From Prorocentrum cordatum (taxonomy: Eukaryota > Sar > Dinophyceae > Prorocentrales > Prorocentraceae): a stretch of DNA of 64,000 nucleotides. This document shows, one piece after another, positions 45,235 through 56,690 of the stretch. The DNA lies in assembly GCA_963575745.1 (NCBI GenBank), contig CAUYUJ010017860.1, positions 763,130 through 827,129 on the forward strand, in the 5' to 3' direction. Made by a program: the position numbers and the translations under genes. Positions within the stretch are counted from its first letter, which is position 1. Every line of letters starts with the position of its first letter. The notes under the pieces are model-generated. The model worked only from the letters and a program-made list of their open reading frames with translations, was not told where the DNA came from and made no database searches.

Positions 45235-45984
45235 CAACGGTTCCCGCCAGAGACTTTCTCCAAATTCACTCAGGACCCCCGCCCCCGCCTAAGAATTTCT
45301 CACAATCTGCTCAGGATCGGTGCTCCCGCCTGCGACTTCCCCGTAATTTAGTCAGGACCCCCGCTCCCATCTGAGACTTCATCACAATTTACTCAGGAAC
45401 GGCGCTCCCGCTTGAGACTTCTTCGCAATTGAACCACAATTTCTTCGCAATTTCATCAAGACCCCCGCTCCCGCCAGAGAACCCCTCACATGTTATTCAG
45501 GAATTGCGCTCTCGCCTGTGACTTCCGTGCAGTGTATTCAAGCATCGCGCTTCCGACGCTCAAGAAACACGCTGCGCCAAGGACGCCGTCACAATTTACT
45601 TAAGGATCGCGTTCTCGCCATACTCAGGCATCCCGCTTGAATGTCCCACCCGCCCGACCCGCCCGTCAGGGGATCGCCCGCCCGTCGTGGGTTCCCGCCC
45701 GAGACTTCCTTCAGGAACGGCGTTTTCGCCTAGGACTTCCTCGAACGGCCACGCTCTTACCTTCCTGCTCCTCCTCCCTCTCCCTCCCTCCTCCCTCCTC
45801 TCCTCCTTTCTCTCTCCTTCCTCTCTTCCCTCATCCTTACGCCTCTCTGCCCAATCCCCTCGTCCTCCTCTCCCTCTTCCCTTGTCCCTCCCCTCTCCTG
45901 CCTCCTCCATCCCTCTTTCTGTCTCTCTCTATATCCCCTCTCTCTCTCTCTCTCTACCTCTCCACCTCTCCTAAATGTCTTGTG

Positions 45985-46016
<32 letters not shown>

Positions 46017-46057
46017 CTCTCTCTCTCTTTTTCTCTCTCTCTCTCTCTCTCTCTTTT

Positions 46058-46106
<49 letters not shown>

Positions 46107-46440
46107 CTAATCAACAGCCCCCCTCCTCGCTCCTTCTATCCTGGCGTTTTCCCTCTTCATTCGTCCCTCCCCTTTCCTTCCTCCCGCTCTCCCTCGTTCT
46201 CCCCCTCCTCTTTTTGCAGGGCCCACACCAATGCCAATGGCGGGCACATGTACGCCCACGAAGGATTGTCCGCCCGTTCAGGTTTGCCCGCCTGTCTAAG
46301 CCCGCCGCCCCCCGCAAAGAGAAAGAGTCTCCCCAAAGGGGGTGTGATCGAAGACAACGAGGGGGGGTAACGGGCAAGTAAGAGCGAACATTCTTGGAAT
46401 GATTGTTGTTGTTGGTGGTGGTGCTGGAACTGTTGTTGTA
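45235..46440 (-). repeat. repeat complex, unit C (inverted)
   Basis: 45235-45620: units of 48-50 bp around GGAACGGCGCTCCCGC and GAGACTTC-TCGCAA, the complement of those in units A and B. 45770-46107 is CT-rich. 46320-46440 has GATCGAAGAC and a (TTG)n end, the complement of the start of units A and B. Confidence 0.8.
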
Positions 46441-46549
46441 TACTCATTCGTACTAAATAAGTATTGTTGATATCGGCAAACGGTTCCGCGCGTTCTTGCC
46501 TCGACGCCAGCTACATGCTCTCTGAAAACGAGGCTCCCGCTCGAGCGTT

Positions 46550-47290
46550 GCTTTGAGTGTAAGAGTGGGCCCTTGGAGGCCCGGCTACGACGACAACGGT
46601 TCCCGCTCGATACTTCCTCACAGTTTACCTCGAGACACCCTGGCCAGAGAGGCTCCCGAACTCAGGAATGGCGTTCTCGCTCGACATTTCCTCGCAATTC
46701 AGTCAAGCTGGCGGAGGCCCAGCCACGACGAGAAGGGCTCCTGTTCGAAACTGTTTCACGATTTACTCCGAGAGCCCCCGGCCGGGAAGACCCCCGAGCT
46801 CAGGAGCGGCGTTTTCGCTCGAGACTTTCTCGTGATGTGTTCAAATTGGTGGAGGTCCAACGACGACGACAAGGGCTCTCGTTCTACATTTCTTCAAGAC
46901 CTGTTCGCAGAGGCCCTCGCCAGAGAGGCCCCCAAACTCAAGAGTGGCGTTCTCGCTCGTGATTTGTCCGTAATTCTGGAAAGTTGGTAGCGGACCACAT
47001 GGCGACAAGGGTTCCCGTTCGATTTCTACGTGTTCCGAAAGCCCCTGGCCTGGCCAGAGAGGCCCCCGAACCCAGGAACGGCGCTCTCGTTCGAGAGTTC
47101 CTCGCACTTAAGTCAGCGGCCGACAAGGAAAGCACTCCCCCCGAAAGGGGGTGCGATCGAAGACGACGTGGGCGGGCATCGAAGATTGGGGCATACAGTA
47201 TGCAAAACACGCGTGCCAGTAAGAGCGATTAGTCTTGAAATGATTGTTGTTGGTGGTGTTGTTGCTGTTGTTGCGGAGCCCCGGTCAGGG
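46550..47290 (-). repeat. repeat complex, unit D (inverted)
   Basis: Again GGAATGGCGTTCTCGCTCGA-type units (46590-47100), then GGGGGTGCGATCGAAGACGA near 47145, the complement of the module in units A and B, and a TTGTTG end. So four or more copies exist in two orientations. Confidence 0.8.
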
Positions 47291-47900
47291 GCCCTGATTG
47301 GCAACAGTTTGCCTTCCCTGGTTTAAAAAAAATGCGAGCCTGGGGAAAGGCACTTTCATCCAAAAATGCGATGGTTACTGGAGAGGGGGATCAACAATAA
47401 TTATTCGGAGGAAATGAGAACCCAACAACAACACCAACAGCAGCAGCAACAACAACAAAAGTGTGCACAACAAAAAAAGTACGCAGAGAGGACCGAACAT
47501 CTTCCGCGTAGAGTCAGGGCAGAAAGGAGAGTCGTATTCAGAATGTGCAACTGCCCAGCAGCAGCAAGGTCAGCCACGGGCCCCGAGCGCAGAGAGATGA
47601 CCCTCCGCGGCCCCGGGTCGCCAGAAGCAACTGCCAGGCCCGGCGGGGGGCACCACACCGTGAGAGATGTGCAAGACCACGGGTACCGTACGTCGCGGCA
47701 CTGGTGACATCCAGCGGTGTGCCTCCTCTGTTTCTCTGGCAGGTCCGCTGCCGCTGGGGCCCCAGGGTCACGCGCGCGCGCGAGCGCGGCTCCGCGGCTG
47801 CTCGCGGGCGGGACACGCCCGACGTCCATCCCGAGATGTCGCCGTTCCTGCCAATTCCTCCATGCAGACATGGAAACTCAAAATGCACACGCCCGATTTC
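47291..47900. other. intron with a short (CAA)n
   Basis: (CAA)n/(CAG)n at 47405-47460 starts another possible truncated unit of the complex. The rest is unassigned. Confidence 0.5.
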
Positions 47901-48037
47901 TCTGCGCTCCGGGGCGGGTGTCTGGGATCGGCGCCCAGGGCCCCCTGGCGGCGCCAGAGGCGCCGCCCCATGGCGCGCTCCGCGCGCCAGGGAGAGGGGC
48001 CCAGCGCAGATCCAAGTAATCCGCGCGGACCGCCGAA
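47901..48037. repeat. fold-back element, copy 2
   Basis: Shares GGATCGGCG, GCGCCAGGGAGAGGGGCCC-AGCGCAGAT and ATCCGCGCGGAC-GCCGAAG with the locus at 25563, followed outside by similar sequence (TGACTGCCCC against TGACTGCTCC). Its ends are less well preserved. Confidence 0.8.
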
Positions 48038-48474
48038 GAGCTATGCGAATGCTGTGACTGCCCCTTTCTCGGGGAAGCGTAAGACTCGAGTAAGCCGGAA
48101 TTCGGGTTTGGGTTTGCCGACGTTTTGACGAGCGGGTCCTGGATTTTGACTGTCCAGCTTTCGTGGGATGCTTGCAGCGAGAGCTCGCGTCAAGTTTCAG
48201 ATTGGGCCACGTCATTTTTATGATGGCCCCGTCAGGCCAATTCGAATCCCCCGTACCCGAGTCTTACGTCTCCCCGACGCTAACAAAGGCACGTGGGCGG
48301 GCACAGGTGCCGTGAGGCTCTGTGGTGATGTCACGCCCCGCGGCCTTCCGTGGGGCCAGCCACGGCTGCGTTCGCGGTGCCGGCCCTGCAATAGAGCAGT
48401 GGTCGGCGCCTGGGTCAGGTTGAGGCACGGAAGGGCGAAGTCAGAGAGAGAAGGAGGCTCCTTTTCCCCCTCCC
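48038..48474. other. intron sequence, nothing recognised
   Basis: No repeat or protein seen. Confidence 0.4.
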
Positions 48475-48595
48475 CCTTCCCCTCCCCCTTCCCCTCCTCC
48501 CTTCCTCCTCCTCCTCCTCCTCCTCCTCCTCCTCCTCCTCCTCCTCCTCCTCCTCCTCCTCCTCCTCCTCCTCCTCCTCCTCCATTCCTCCTCCT
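48475..48595. repeat. (CCT)n tract
   Basis: TCCTCC repeat on the plus strand. Confidence 0.95.
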
Positions 48596-48689
48596 TATAC
48601 ATAACTTCTCCCTGTCGCACCCCGAGGCCAGTTTTTCGGGCGGGCCGGGAGTTTCGCCTAAGACTTCCTCACCACTTATGACCCTGAAG

Positions 48690-49200
48690 TTTAAACATTG
48701 GCAACACTTTCACAGATGGGGGCGGGTCGTTTTCAAAATGTGGTTCTCGCTTTTGCGCCGCGCACATTCCTTTCCAAACTTTGCAAGGGCTTCACGGATT
48801 GAGGGCGGGTCGTATTCAAATTTTGGTTCTCGCCTCAGCGCCGCGCACATTCGTTTCCAATATTTGCAAGGGTTTCACGGATTGAGGGCGGGTCGTTTTC
48901 AAAACGTGGTTCTCGCCATGCTCCGCGCACATTGGTTTTCAATGTTTGCAAGAATTTCACGGATTGAGGGCGGGCCGTTTTCAAAACGTGGTTCTCGTCT
49001 TAGCGCCGCGCACATTCGTTTTCAAACTTTGCAAGAATTTCACGGATTGAGGGCGGATCGTTCTCAAAACGTGGCTCTCGTCTTAGCGCCGCGCACATTC
49101 GCGTTCAAAGTTTGCAAGAATTTCACGGATTGAGGGCGGATCGTTTTCAAAATGTGTTTCTCGCTTTAGCGCCGCGCACATTCTTGTCAAAAAATTGACG
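48690..49200 (+). repeat. 83-bp satellite, forward arm (six copies)
   Basis: CGCACATT recurs at 48761, 48844, 48926, 49009, 49092 and 49175, an 82-83-bp period. Each unit contains TTGCAAGAATTTCACGGATTG, GGGCGGGTCGTTTTCAAAA and TGGTTCTCGC (minor variants). 83 is not a multiple of 3, so this is not a protein repeat. Confidence 0.95.
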
Positions 49201-49515
49201 TGCCAGAAATTGCATGTTGGAAGGATTCACTATTATGAGAGTGCAACAGTCACGATAATTCGCGGAGTCGGGGTCCCAGGAATGGCGTTCTGGCACGATT
49301 CAGGGTCGTCAAGACGCAACAGTCAGGTTCATCCGTGGCGTTGGAATACCGATAATAATGTTTTGGCTTCATGGTCATCACATTGTTGTCCAACGAGGCA
49401 GGTCCCTCTGTGGAAATGAACCGCTGTAGGGGCATATGAAGAGGGAGCTTGAGGGGAGGGTGTATTCCAACATCGTTGCTGACTCTTGGGTTTACACTGG
49501 TCCTCATCCTCCTCC
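49201..49515 (+). repeat. forward inner arm of the large inverted repeat
   Basis: GATTCAGGGTCGTCAAGACG near 49299 and the stretch GAGGGAGCTTGAGGGGAGGG followed by TCTTGGGTTTACACTGGT have reverse-complement partners near 50700 and 50510-50580. Confidence 0.85.
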
Positions 49516-49630
49516 ACCCCGCTGTCAGATTGAAGCATGGAGGGGCATTGCGGGAGGGGCACTTGGGAGCAGCGGGGTGGAAGGATCTTGGCCACAACGC
49601 TTGCCTGCGGGACAGAGGGGTCGAGGGCAG

Positions 49631-49673
49631 GACGCGGTGCGGGGCGTCAGCATCTTCGCCTTCGCCTTCACAG
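49631..49673 (+). CDS. amino-acid transporter, microexon e (43 nt)
   Basis: Encodes DAVRGVSIFAFAFT and one base of the next codon, filling exactly the gap between exons d and f: in this family a short segment rich in Phe and Ala (of the FAF/FAY type) precedes the conserved E-I-x-x-E-M. Acceptor GGGCAG|GAC. The donor border is not canonical (ACAG|GAGAAC would be a GA donor), and one G is shared with the start of exon f, so the border is ambiguous by a base. It lies in the central spacer of the large inverted repeat. Confidence 0.6.
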
Positions 49674-50384
49674 GAGAACGGGGGCCCCCCGATAGCGGGG
49701 AGTACGGGAGAGGGGGAAGGGAGCGGGGGGAGGGGGGGGGCGGGCACGGCCTTACAATTAAGACGTTGATGTGTGGACTATTTGGGCCTCAGGAGGGGCT
49801 GTGGATCACGGGCCGTGATCCAGACCTGGCGGCCCGAGGGGCGACTCCGGGTCTCGAGCTGGACCCGTGGCCAACAGCACAGCGTCCCAGGTTGTACGTT
49901 TGCCTGTTGCCTTTCAGGGGCTTGCTGGAGGGCTCCCAGGGGCCTGTCTTGGCACCCATCTCAGAACCTCTTCCGGCCACCCTGAGAGACCCAGGAGGGA
50001 CCCAGGAGGAACGAGGGGGGCTGACGAGGGACCCAGGTGGGCGGAGGGGACCACAGGATCGAGGGTCGAGGGGTCCAGGTATCGGGGATCGAGAGATCCA
50101 GGCTCCAGCACCGCCATCCTCCCTCGCTCTCCTCGTGCCTCCTGCCCCCTGCCTGAGCCCACCTTGGGCGTCTCGGGACCGTCCCAAAGGCAACTTTTGG
50201 CCGTCGCGGGCCCTCTGGAGTGCGGTCTCGGGCACACTCAGGGCCCACGGGGGCGCCCAGAGGAAGGCCCCTTCTCTCCCCTGGTCCGAGCCGCCAGCAC
50301 CGCCGCCCCCCCACTGGCGCGAAGGCCCCGCCCGGCTCCCGCGGAAGCCCTTTGGCGAAGAGCTGCGGGCTGTGGGCACTGGGA

Positions 50385-50512
50385 GGAGGAGAAGGAGGAG
50401 GAGGAGGATGAGGAGGAGGAGGCGGAGGAGGAGAAGGAGGAGCAGGAGGACGAGGAGGAGGAGGAGGAGGAGGAGGAGGAGGAGGACGACGAGAAGGATG
50501 AGGAGGTGAACC
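50385..50512. repeat. (GGA)n tract
   Basis: GGAGGA with GAC insertions, at the inner edge of the reverse arm. Confidence 0.95.
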
Positions 50513-50800
50513 AGTGCAAACCCAAGACTCCTCAACAACGTTGAAATAAGCCCTCCCTCTAAGTTCCTTTTTCAGAGGCCCCTCCAAGTCATGCTCACCG
50601 ATGGCAGTGTCCCGGTGGAAGACTCCAGCTCGGAAACCGTGAACTGTGCCAGAGGACCATGTCTGGGACTGCAACGCTGCGAGATGACGCAACCGCTGCG
50701 TCTTGACGATCCTGAATCGCGCCAGAGCATCAGTCCTGTTGCGTAATTGTTGCGGCCCTGACAGTCCGACAGCGTGCCAAAACGCAGTCTCTGGGACGTC
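50513..50800 (-). repeat. reverse inner arm of the large inverted repeat
   Basis: Reverse complement of 49230-49510 in the same order: CCAGTGCAAACCCAAGACTC, then CCCTCCCTCTAAGTTCC, then CGTCTTGACGATCCTGAATC. Confidence 0.85.
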
Positions 50801-51185
50801 AGCCAAGAGAACCCTTGAAGCGGTTCTAAGCTCTGAAAGCGAATGTGCGAGGCGCGAGGGCGAGAGCCACAGTTTGAAAAAGAGCCGCCATTCATCCGCG
50901 AAGCCCGTGCAATGTTTTAAGACGAACGCGCACGGCGCTGAGGCGAGAGCCACATATTGAAAGCGGCCCGCCTTCCACCCGTGCAGCTCTTGCACACGTT
51001 GAATGCGAGTGTGCGTTGCGCTGAGGAGGGCGCCACATCTTGAAAGCCACTCGCCCTCCATCCGCGAAGCTCTCACAACGTTCCAGACCGAGACCGTGCG
51101 CGCGGCGCTAAGGCGAGAGCCACATTGCGAAAGCGGCCCGCCCTCCGTCCGTGGACCTCTTGCGAGTTGCAGCTGAAGGGCCACA
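50801..51185 (-). repeat. 83-bp satellite, reverse arm (four copies)
   Basis: GCCAC after GAGA or the equivalent occurs at 50866, 50949, 51032 and 51119, an 83-87-bp period, and each unit is the reverse complement of those in 48690-49200 (GCGAGAGCCACA-TTGAAA). Confidence 0.9.
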
Positions 51186-52186
51186 GAAGGGCGAGGAGGT
51201 GTCGGGCGAAGCGCCCGGCCCGCCCTACCGACACGCCTCGGGATGCGGCACGGAAGGGTTGTTTAGAAGGGACAGGAATGGAGAAGTGGGAGGTGGCGGC
51301 GGCGGGGGAGGAGGAGGCGGAGGAGGAGGAGGAGGAGGAGGAGGAGGCGGCGCGGACGGAGGCGGCGGCTGAGGAGAAGGAGGAGGCGGCGAGGAGCAAT
51401 TATCGCCGAGCGCGTTCCACTACTCGCAAAGTGCCTGCTCGCAAACGTCCCCAAAACCAGACGTCTGCCTTTGTGGAATCTATCGTGAACCCCCTGCGGT
51501 AGATCCAGGCCATTTGCGAGAAGCTACTTTGCGAGTGGAACGCGCTTGTCTAAATTAGGCGGGGGAGGAGGCGGTGGGGGAGGAGGAGGTGGAGTCGGCA
51601 GAGGGGGAAGAGGAGGAGGAGGAGGAGGAGGCAGAGGTGGCGGCGGGGGAGGCGGCGGAGGAGGAGGCGGCGGAGCAGGTGGCGGAGGAGGCGGCGGCGG
51701 AGGAGGCGGCGGGGGAGAAGGCGGCGGGGGGGGAAGCGGGGGAGGCGGCAGGGGAGAAGGCGGCGGGGAGGAGGGGGGGGGGAGGAGGCGGCGGGGGAGG
51801 AGGAGGCGGGGGAGGAGGGGGGGGAGGAGGGGGAGAAGGCGGCGGGGGAGAAGGCGGCGGGGGAGGAGGGGGGGAGGAGGCGGCGGGGGAGGAGGAGGCA
51901 GGAGGAGGAGGAGACAGGAGGTCCTCACCCCCCGCCCTGCTCTGGCAGGGAGCCTTCCACTAGCGAGGGCCTGTGGCTCTCGGGGAGGTCCCTCCGGTAG
52001 GAGCAGGAGCCGCGGCAGCGGCAGGTCAGCAGCCTCAGTTGTGGCCACTATACCCAATGCGGTGACACGTACAGCTCTCCTCCTGTCTCCTCCTGTCTCT
52101 TCCTCTTCCTCCTCCTCCTCCTCCTCCTCCTCAGCATCATCACCATCATCATCAGCAGCAGCAGCATCATCATCAAAATCATCATC

Positions 52187-52256
<70 letters not shown>

Positions 52257-52268
52257 CCATCACCATCG

Positions 52269-52316
<48 letters not shown>

Positions 52317-52385
52317 GGATCATCCTCATCTCCTCCTCCTACTCCTCCTCCTCCTCCCCCTCCTCCCCCTCCTCCTCCTCCACGG
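51186..52385. repeat. (GGA)n, (GGC)n, (CCT)n and (CAT)n triplet blocks
   Basis: 51290-51410 and 51560-51930 are GGA/GGC-rich; 52080-52130 is CCT; 52135-52320 is CAT/ATC; 52330-52385 is CCT again. Frames read poly-Gly, poly-Ser, poly-Asp or poly-Met. No gene is supported. CACTACTCGCAAAGTGC-like words near 51417 recur inverted near 51515-51545. Confidence 0.9.
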
Positions 52386-52392
52386 GCAGCCG

Positions 52393-52548
52393 CCAGAATT
52401 TGGATGGGCTGGTGGGGATACGTTTTGGTTCGCGGGCTCGCGAAGCAAGTCGAAAGCCGGGCAGAGCTAGGGCGGGCCGCGCCGAAGCAAGAGGGAAAAA
52501 CAGTACGGAGTAAAAGGCTGGTCGGGATACGCGAAGCATTCAGAATGT
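52393..52548 (-). repeat. two reverse copies of the TTCGCGTATCCCC motif
   Basis: GGCTGGTGGGGATACG near 52409 and GGCTGGTCGGGATACGCGAA near 52518 are the complement of the motif seen at 19234 and 37669. Confidence 0.8.
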
Positions 52549-52724
52549 GGAGATGCCAGCAGCCAGCCGCACTAATTTCGAACACGGATGGGCGCAGGGG
52601 ATGAACGTTACAGCTATGGATCGTTCAAGATTGACGAACGTCAAAAAGCAGGATGAGAATCCTGAGCAGTTGCCTAAGCGCCGCCACCACGGCGCGTCAG
52701 GGCCAAGCGGCGAGCTGTCTTGCG

Positions 52725-54660
52725 ATTGTGTGTGTGTGGTATGTTTTGTATGTGTGTGTCTATGTGTGTGTCTGTGTCTGTGTCTATGTGTGGATGTCTC
52801 TGTGTGTGTGTCTGTGTGTGCGTGCGTGCGTGCGTGCGTGCGTGTGTGTGGTGTATGTGGTATGTGTGTGTGGTATGTGTGTGTGCGTGTGTGTGAATGT
52901 GTGCGAATGCGTGTGAATGTGAGGGCGGATGCGTGGGCGAATGCGTGTGCATGTGTGTGCGTGTGTGTGTGGTGTGTGTGGTATGCGAGCGTGCGCCTGT
53001 GTGTGTGAAAGTGTGTGAATGTGTGTGTGAATGTGGGGGTGGATGTGTGGGCGAATGTGTGTGCATGTGTGTGCGTGTGTGTGCGTGTGTGTATGCGTGT
53101 GTGTGTGTTGTGTGGTGTGCGTGTTGTGTGTGTGTGTCGTGCGTGGTGTGTGTGTGTGTGTTGTGTGTTGGGTGTGTGTGGGTGTGGGTGTGTGTTGTGT
53201 GTTGTGTGTTGTATGTGTTTTGTGTGTGCGTGCGTGCGTGCGTGTATGTTTGTGTGTGCGTGTGTGTGTGTGTGCGTATGTGCGTGTGCGTGTGTGCCTG
53301 CGTGCGGACGATCGGGCGGGCGGGCGGGCGGGCGACGTACGTGTGTTGTGTGTGTGTGTGGGTTGTGTGTATGTGCATGTGTATGTGAGTGTGGATAGGT
53401 ATGTTTGTGTATAGGTATGTGTATGCGTATGCGAATGTGACTGTGTGTATATGTGTATGGCTATAGTTGTCGTTGTGTGTGTGCATGTGTGTATGTGTGC
53501 ATGTGTTTACTTGTGTATGTGCAGGTGTGTGTATGTGTGGGTGCGTATGTGTATATAGGTATGTGTATGTGTACGTGTGCCTGATTGTATGTGTGTATGT
53601 GTATGTGCATGCCGTTACGTGTGTATGTGTGTAGTTGTGTATGTGCAGGTGTGTGTGTGTGTGTTTGGGTGCGTATGTGTGTATGTGCATGCCTATGCGT
53701 GTGTATGTGTGATTGTGCGTATGCGTGTATGTGTGGATGTGCGTCTGTGTGTATGTGTGTATGTGTGCATGTGTGTGTCTATGTCTGTGTCTGTATGTGT
53801 GTCTGTGTATGTGTCTGTGTCTGTGCACACGTACGTGTGTGTGTGTGTGTTTGTGGGGTGGGCGTGTGCCTGCGCGTTTTCGTGTGCGTATGCGTGCGCG
53901 TGTCCGTGTGCGTTTGCGTGTGCGTGTGCGTGTTCGTGTGCGCGAGCGTATGCGGGTGCGTGTGCGTGTGCGTGCGCGTGCGCGTGCGCGTGCGAGTGCG
54001 CGTGCGTGCGTGCGCGTGCGTGCGTACGCGGGCGTGAGTGCAAGCCTGCGTGCGTGCTTGTGTGTGTGAATTTGTGTGTGGTGTGTGTATGTGTGTGTTC
54101 GTGTGTGTGCGCCTGTGTGGTTGTGCGCCTGTGTGTGCTTGTGTGTGTGTGCGTGTGTGTGTGTGTGTGCGTGTGTGCGTGTGTGCGTGTGTGCGTGTGT
54201 GCGTGTGTGCGTGTGTGTGTGCGTGTGTGCGTGTGTGCGTGTGCGTGTGCGTGTGTGTGTGTGTGCGTGTGTGTGCGTGTGTGTGTGCGTGTGTGTGCGT
54301 GTCTGTGTGTGCGTGTCTGTGTGTGCGTGTCCGTGTGTGCGTGTCTGTGTGTGCGTGTCTGTGTGTGCGTGTCTGCGTGTGCGTGTCTGCGTGTGCGTGT
54401 GCGTGTGCGTGTGCTTGTGTGTGTGCGTGTGCGTCTGCGTGTGTGTGCGTTGCGTGTTGTGTGTGTGTGTCTGTGTGTCTGTGTGTCTGTGTGTCTGTTA
54501 TGTGTCTGTATGTATGATGTGTGTGCGCGCGTTTGCCCAGCCGCCGACGGAACAAGTGTGTATGTGTGCGCCTGTGTGTGCGTGTGTGTGTGTGCGTGTG
54601 TGTGCGTGTGCGTGTGTGCGTGTGCGTGTGCGTCCGTGCGTATTTGTGTGTGTGTGCGCA
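52725..54660. repeat. 1.9-kb TG/GTGC-rich tract
   Basis: Long alternating purine-pyrimidine sequence (TGTGTG, TGCGTG). All frames are open and read Cys-Val or Thr-His repeats. It has strong Z-DNA potential and no coding sense. Confidence 0.95.
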
Positions 54661-55013
54661 CGTGGAGGCGAGAACAGGCGCGGTCTCATGAGAGACGGGC
54701 CCCCGCAGGCTCTCGCGAGTTGGCAAGGGGCGTCTTCTGCCTCGCCCCATCTCGGATGTGAAGCGACAGCACAGATCCCTGCCCAGGACAGTTCATATTC
54801 GAGGGCGCTCCCGCCTCCCTCCCGCCGCCGTCTGCAAGCGCTCAGCGCTTCGGGGATCCCCCGGCCAGCAACAAAGGAGTTGGCCCCGCACGCGCAAGAT
54901 TGTTGTGTTGTTTGTCGTGGCTCAGCGTCGCGTTTACAGGTGTAGTCCCCAGACGGGCATGGCTTAACCGCGGCAGGTCGTTCACGTTTCAGCTTCGACC
55001 CTGATTTTGGCAG
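54661..55013. other. intron end before exon f
   Basis: No repeat recognised. Ends in the pyrimidine-rich acceptor region of exon f. Confidence 0.5.
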
Positions 55014-55082
55014 GGTTGCGGACTTGTCGAGATCATATCCGAGATGAAGGACCGGGAGGAGTTCCCCAAGGCCGCTTACAGG
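55014..55082 (+). CDS. amino-acid transporter, exon f
   Basis: Encodes GCGLVEIISEMKDREEFPKA and then AYR. The pattern E-I-x-x-E-M-K-x-x-x-x-F-P-K-A is the best-conserved part of Aa_trans proteins after transmembrane segment 6 and the strongest single argument for the family. Acceptor GATTTTGGCAG|GG and donor AGG|GTGGGC (GT) are good. The remaining part of the protein (about five membrane segments) must be encoded further downstream; no further exon was identified in 55-64 kb. Together the six exons give about 173 residues. Confidence 0.85.
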
Positions 55083-55700
55083 GTGGGCTTCTTGAGCTGC
55101 GAAGTGTTGCGAAAGTTGCCATGGGGACGAACAGTTTGAAGAAGGGCACGTCTTGCCGGCCCTTCATCCAGTTTAGCATGGTCGCACACTAGAATCGTTC
55201 CTCTTCCGTCCCATCCCAGATTTTACCCGAAAGCTGTAGGTTGCTGTTGTTGGGGCTGAGTTGGGGCATGGTTCCACCCGTCAGAGATGAGTTTGAGTCT
55301 ATGATAATTTTTTGTGCGCGGGCCCGCAATGAAATCCGTGGCGTGAGCTCCGTGGCCGATTGTAAGGCGAAGGTGTGTTCAGGTTTCGGGCGCTCGAGCG
55401 GGCGCGTTCCTTTGCGAATGCAACCGCAGCTGGCCTCGGGCGCGCCAGTCCAAGGGCCCCAAAAAGACCAACGAAGCACGGGCGTAAAGCTAGCCGGAGA
55501 TCTCGTTTCTGTCGCAGCACGGAACCAAGAGGGCCCCAGTGGCGACGAACGGCCACAGGCCGATGGTGGGGACGAAGATGAGCGCGGCCCGACGGTGTGA
55601 TTTGTTCAGTCCTCGGCACCACAGCTCCCGACCCCGTCCCCAGGGGCAGTGTCTCGCCACGCATTCGCGGGCCTTGAGACTGGGGTCAATGCAAACGGGG
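55083..55700. other. unassigned sequence
   Basis: No exon, repeat or RNA gene recognised. Confidence 0.4.
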
Positions 55701-55714
55701 GTCAGTCAGAGCGC

Positions 55715-55840
55715 CAGATCTTGCAGGATCCTGCAGGGCCAGGGTCGCATTGACCCTGGCTTAGGAGCAGGATCCTGCAGGATCTTGCAGGATCCTGCAA
55801 GGCCTGATTGACCGGGGTTTTGATTGACCCGGGTCAGTAG
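55715..55840. repeat. cluster of GCAGGATCCTGCAG and GACCC/GGGTC palindromes
   Basis: GCAGGATCCTGC occurs three times (about 55723, 55767, 55789) with GATCTTGCAG between. CCAGGGTC (55739-55746) pairs with GACCCTGG (55752-55759) around GCATT. GACCCGGGTC follows near 55826, and again near 56901. Confidence 0.85.
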
Positions 55841-56224
55841 ATCCCCGACGCATCAGTTTCTGCTGGCCGTGGGCCCGACAGCGGCAGGCCCCAGAGGCCG
55901 AAATCGGCGGAACAAAAAGCCAGGATTCAAAAACCAGCTCGTCGGATATCCGGGGACGGGGATGCACCAGGCAGCAGGCTGCCATGGACGCGCGGGAGGA
56001 GGCCCCGACACAGAGGGTGCGCAGAGCGCCGCCGCGCCGCCGCGACGCCCTCCAAGACGGCGCCGTCGATGACGACGTCCGCGACGACGACGACGACGCA
56101 GCGGCAGCCGCCGGCGGCCGCCGCCGGCCCAAGGGCGCACGGGGCGGCGCGCCCCCCCCCCCCCCCCCCCCAGCGGTGATGGCGCACGTGGCCTGGCGGA
56201 GCTGGCCCCTTCGGGCACGCCTCC
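55841..56224. other. GC-rich, unassigned
   Basis: Open in more than one frame. A C16-17 run starts at about 56153. No motif. Confidence 0.4.
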
Positions 56225-56293
56225 TCGTCCTCCTCCTCCTCCTCCCCCCTCCTCCTCCCCCTCCCTCCTCATCATCGTCGTCATCATCACATT

Positions 56294-56388
<95 letters not shown>

Positions 56389-56648
56389 CGTCGTCATCAT
56401 CGTCGTCATCGTCATATCCCCATCCTCCATCCTCCCCTCCTCCTCCTCCCCTCCTCCTTCTCCTCCCTCCTCCTCCTCTCTCCCCTCCCTCCTCCTCCTC
56501 CTCCTCCCCCCTCCTCCTCCTCTCCTCCTCCTCCTCCTCCTCCTCCTCCTCCTCCTCCTCCTCCTCCTCTCCTCCTCCTCCTCCTCCACCTCCTCCTCCT
56601 CCTCCTCCTCCTCCTCCTCCTCTCCTCCTCCCCTCCTCCCTCCTCCTC

Positions 56649-56679
<31 letters not shown>

Positions 56680-56690
56680 GCCGGTGTCGG
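56225..56690. repeat. (CCT)n, (CAT)n and (CGT)n triplet blocks
   Basis: 56225-56265 CCT, 56275-56360 ATC, 56360-56420 CGT, 56425-56690 CCT. Confidence 0.95.

Noticed and set aside
48238-48252. AATTCGAATCCCCC as a tRNA B box
   Set aside because: No A box and no acceptor stem at the right distance on either strand.
48690-49200. Regular 83-bp repeats as a possible CRISPR array
   Set aside because: There are no unique spacers between short repeats; the whole 83-bp unit repeats, the context is eukaryotic, and the reverse arm carries the same unit.
52653-54945. Several 120-390-codon Cys/Val or Thr/His frames
   Set aside because: Products of TG/GTGC dinucleotide tracts, open in all frames on both strands.
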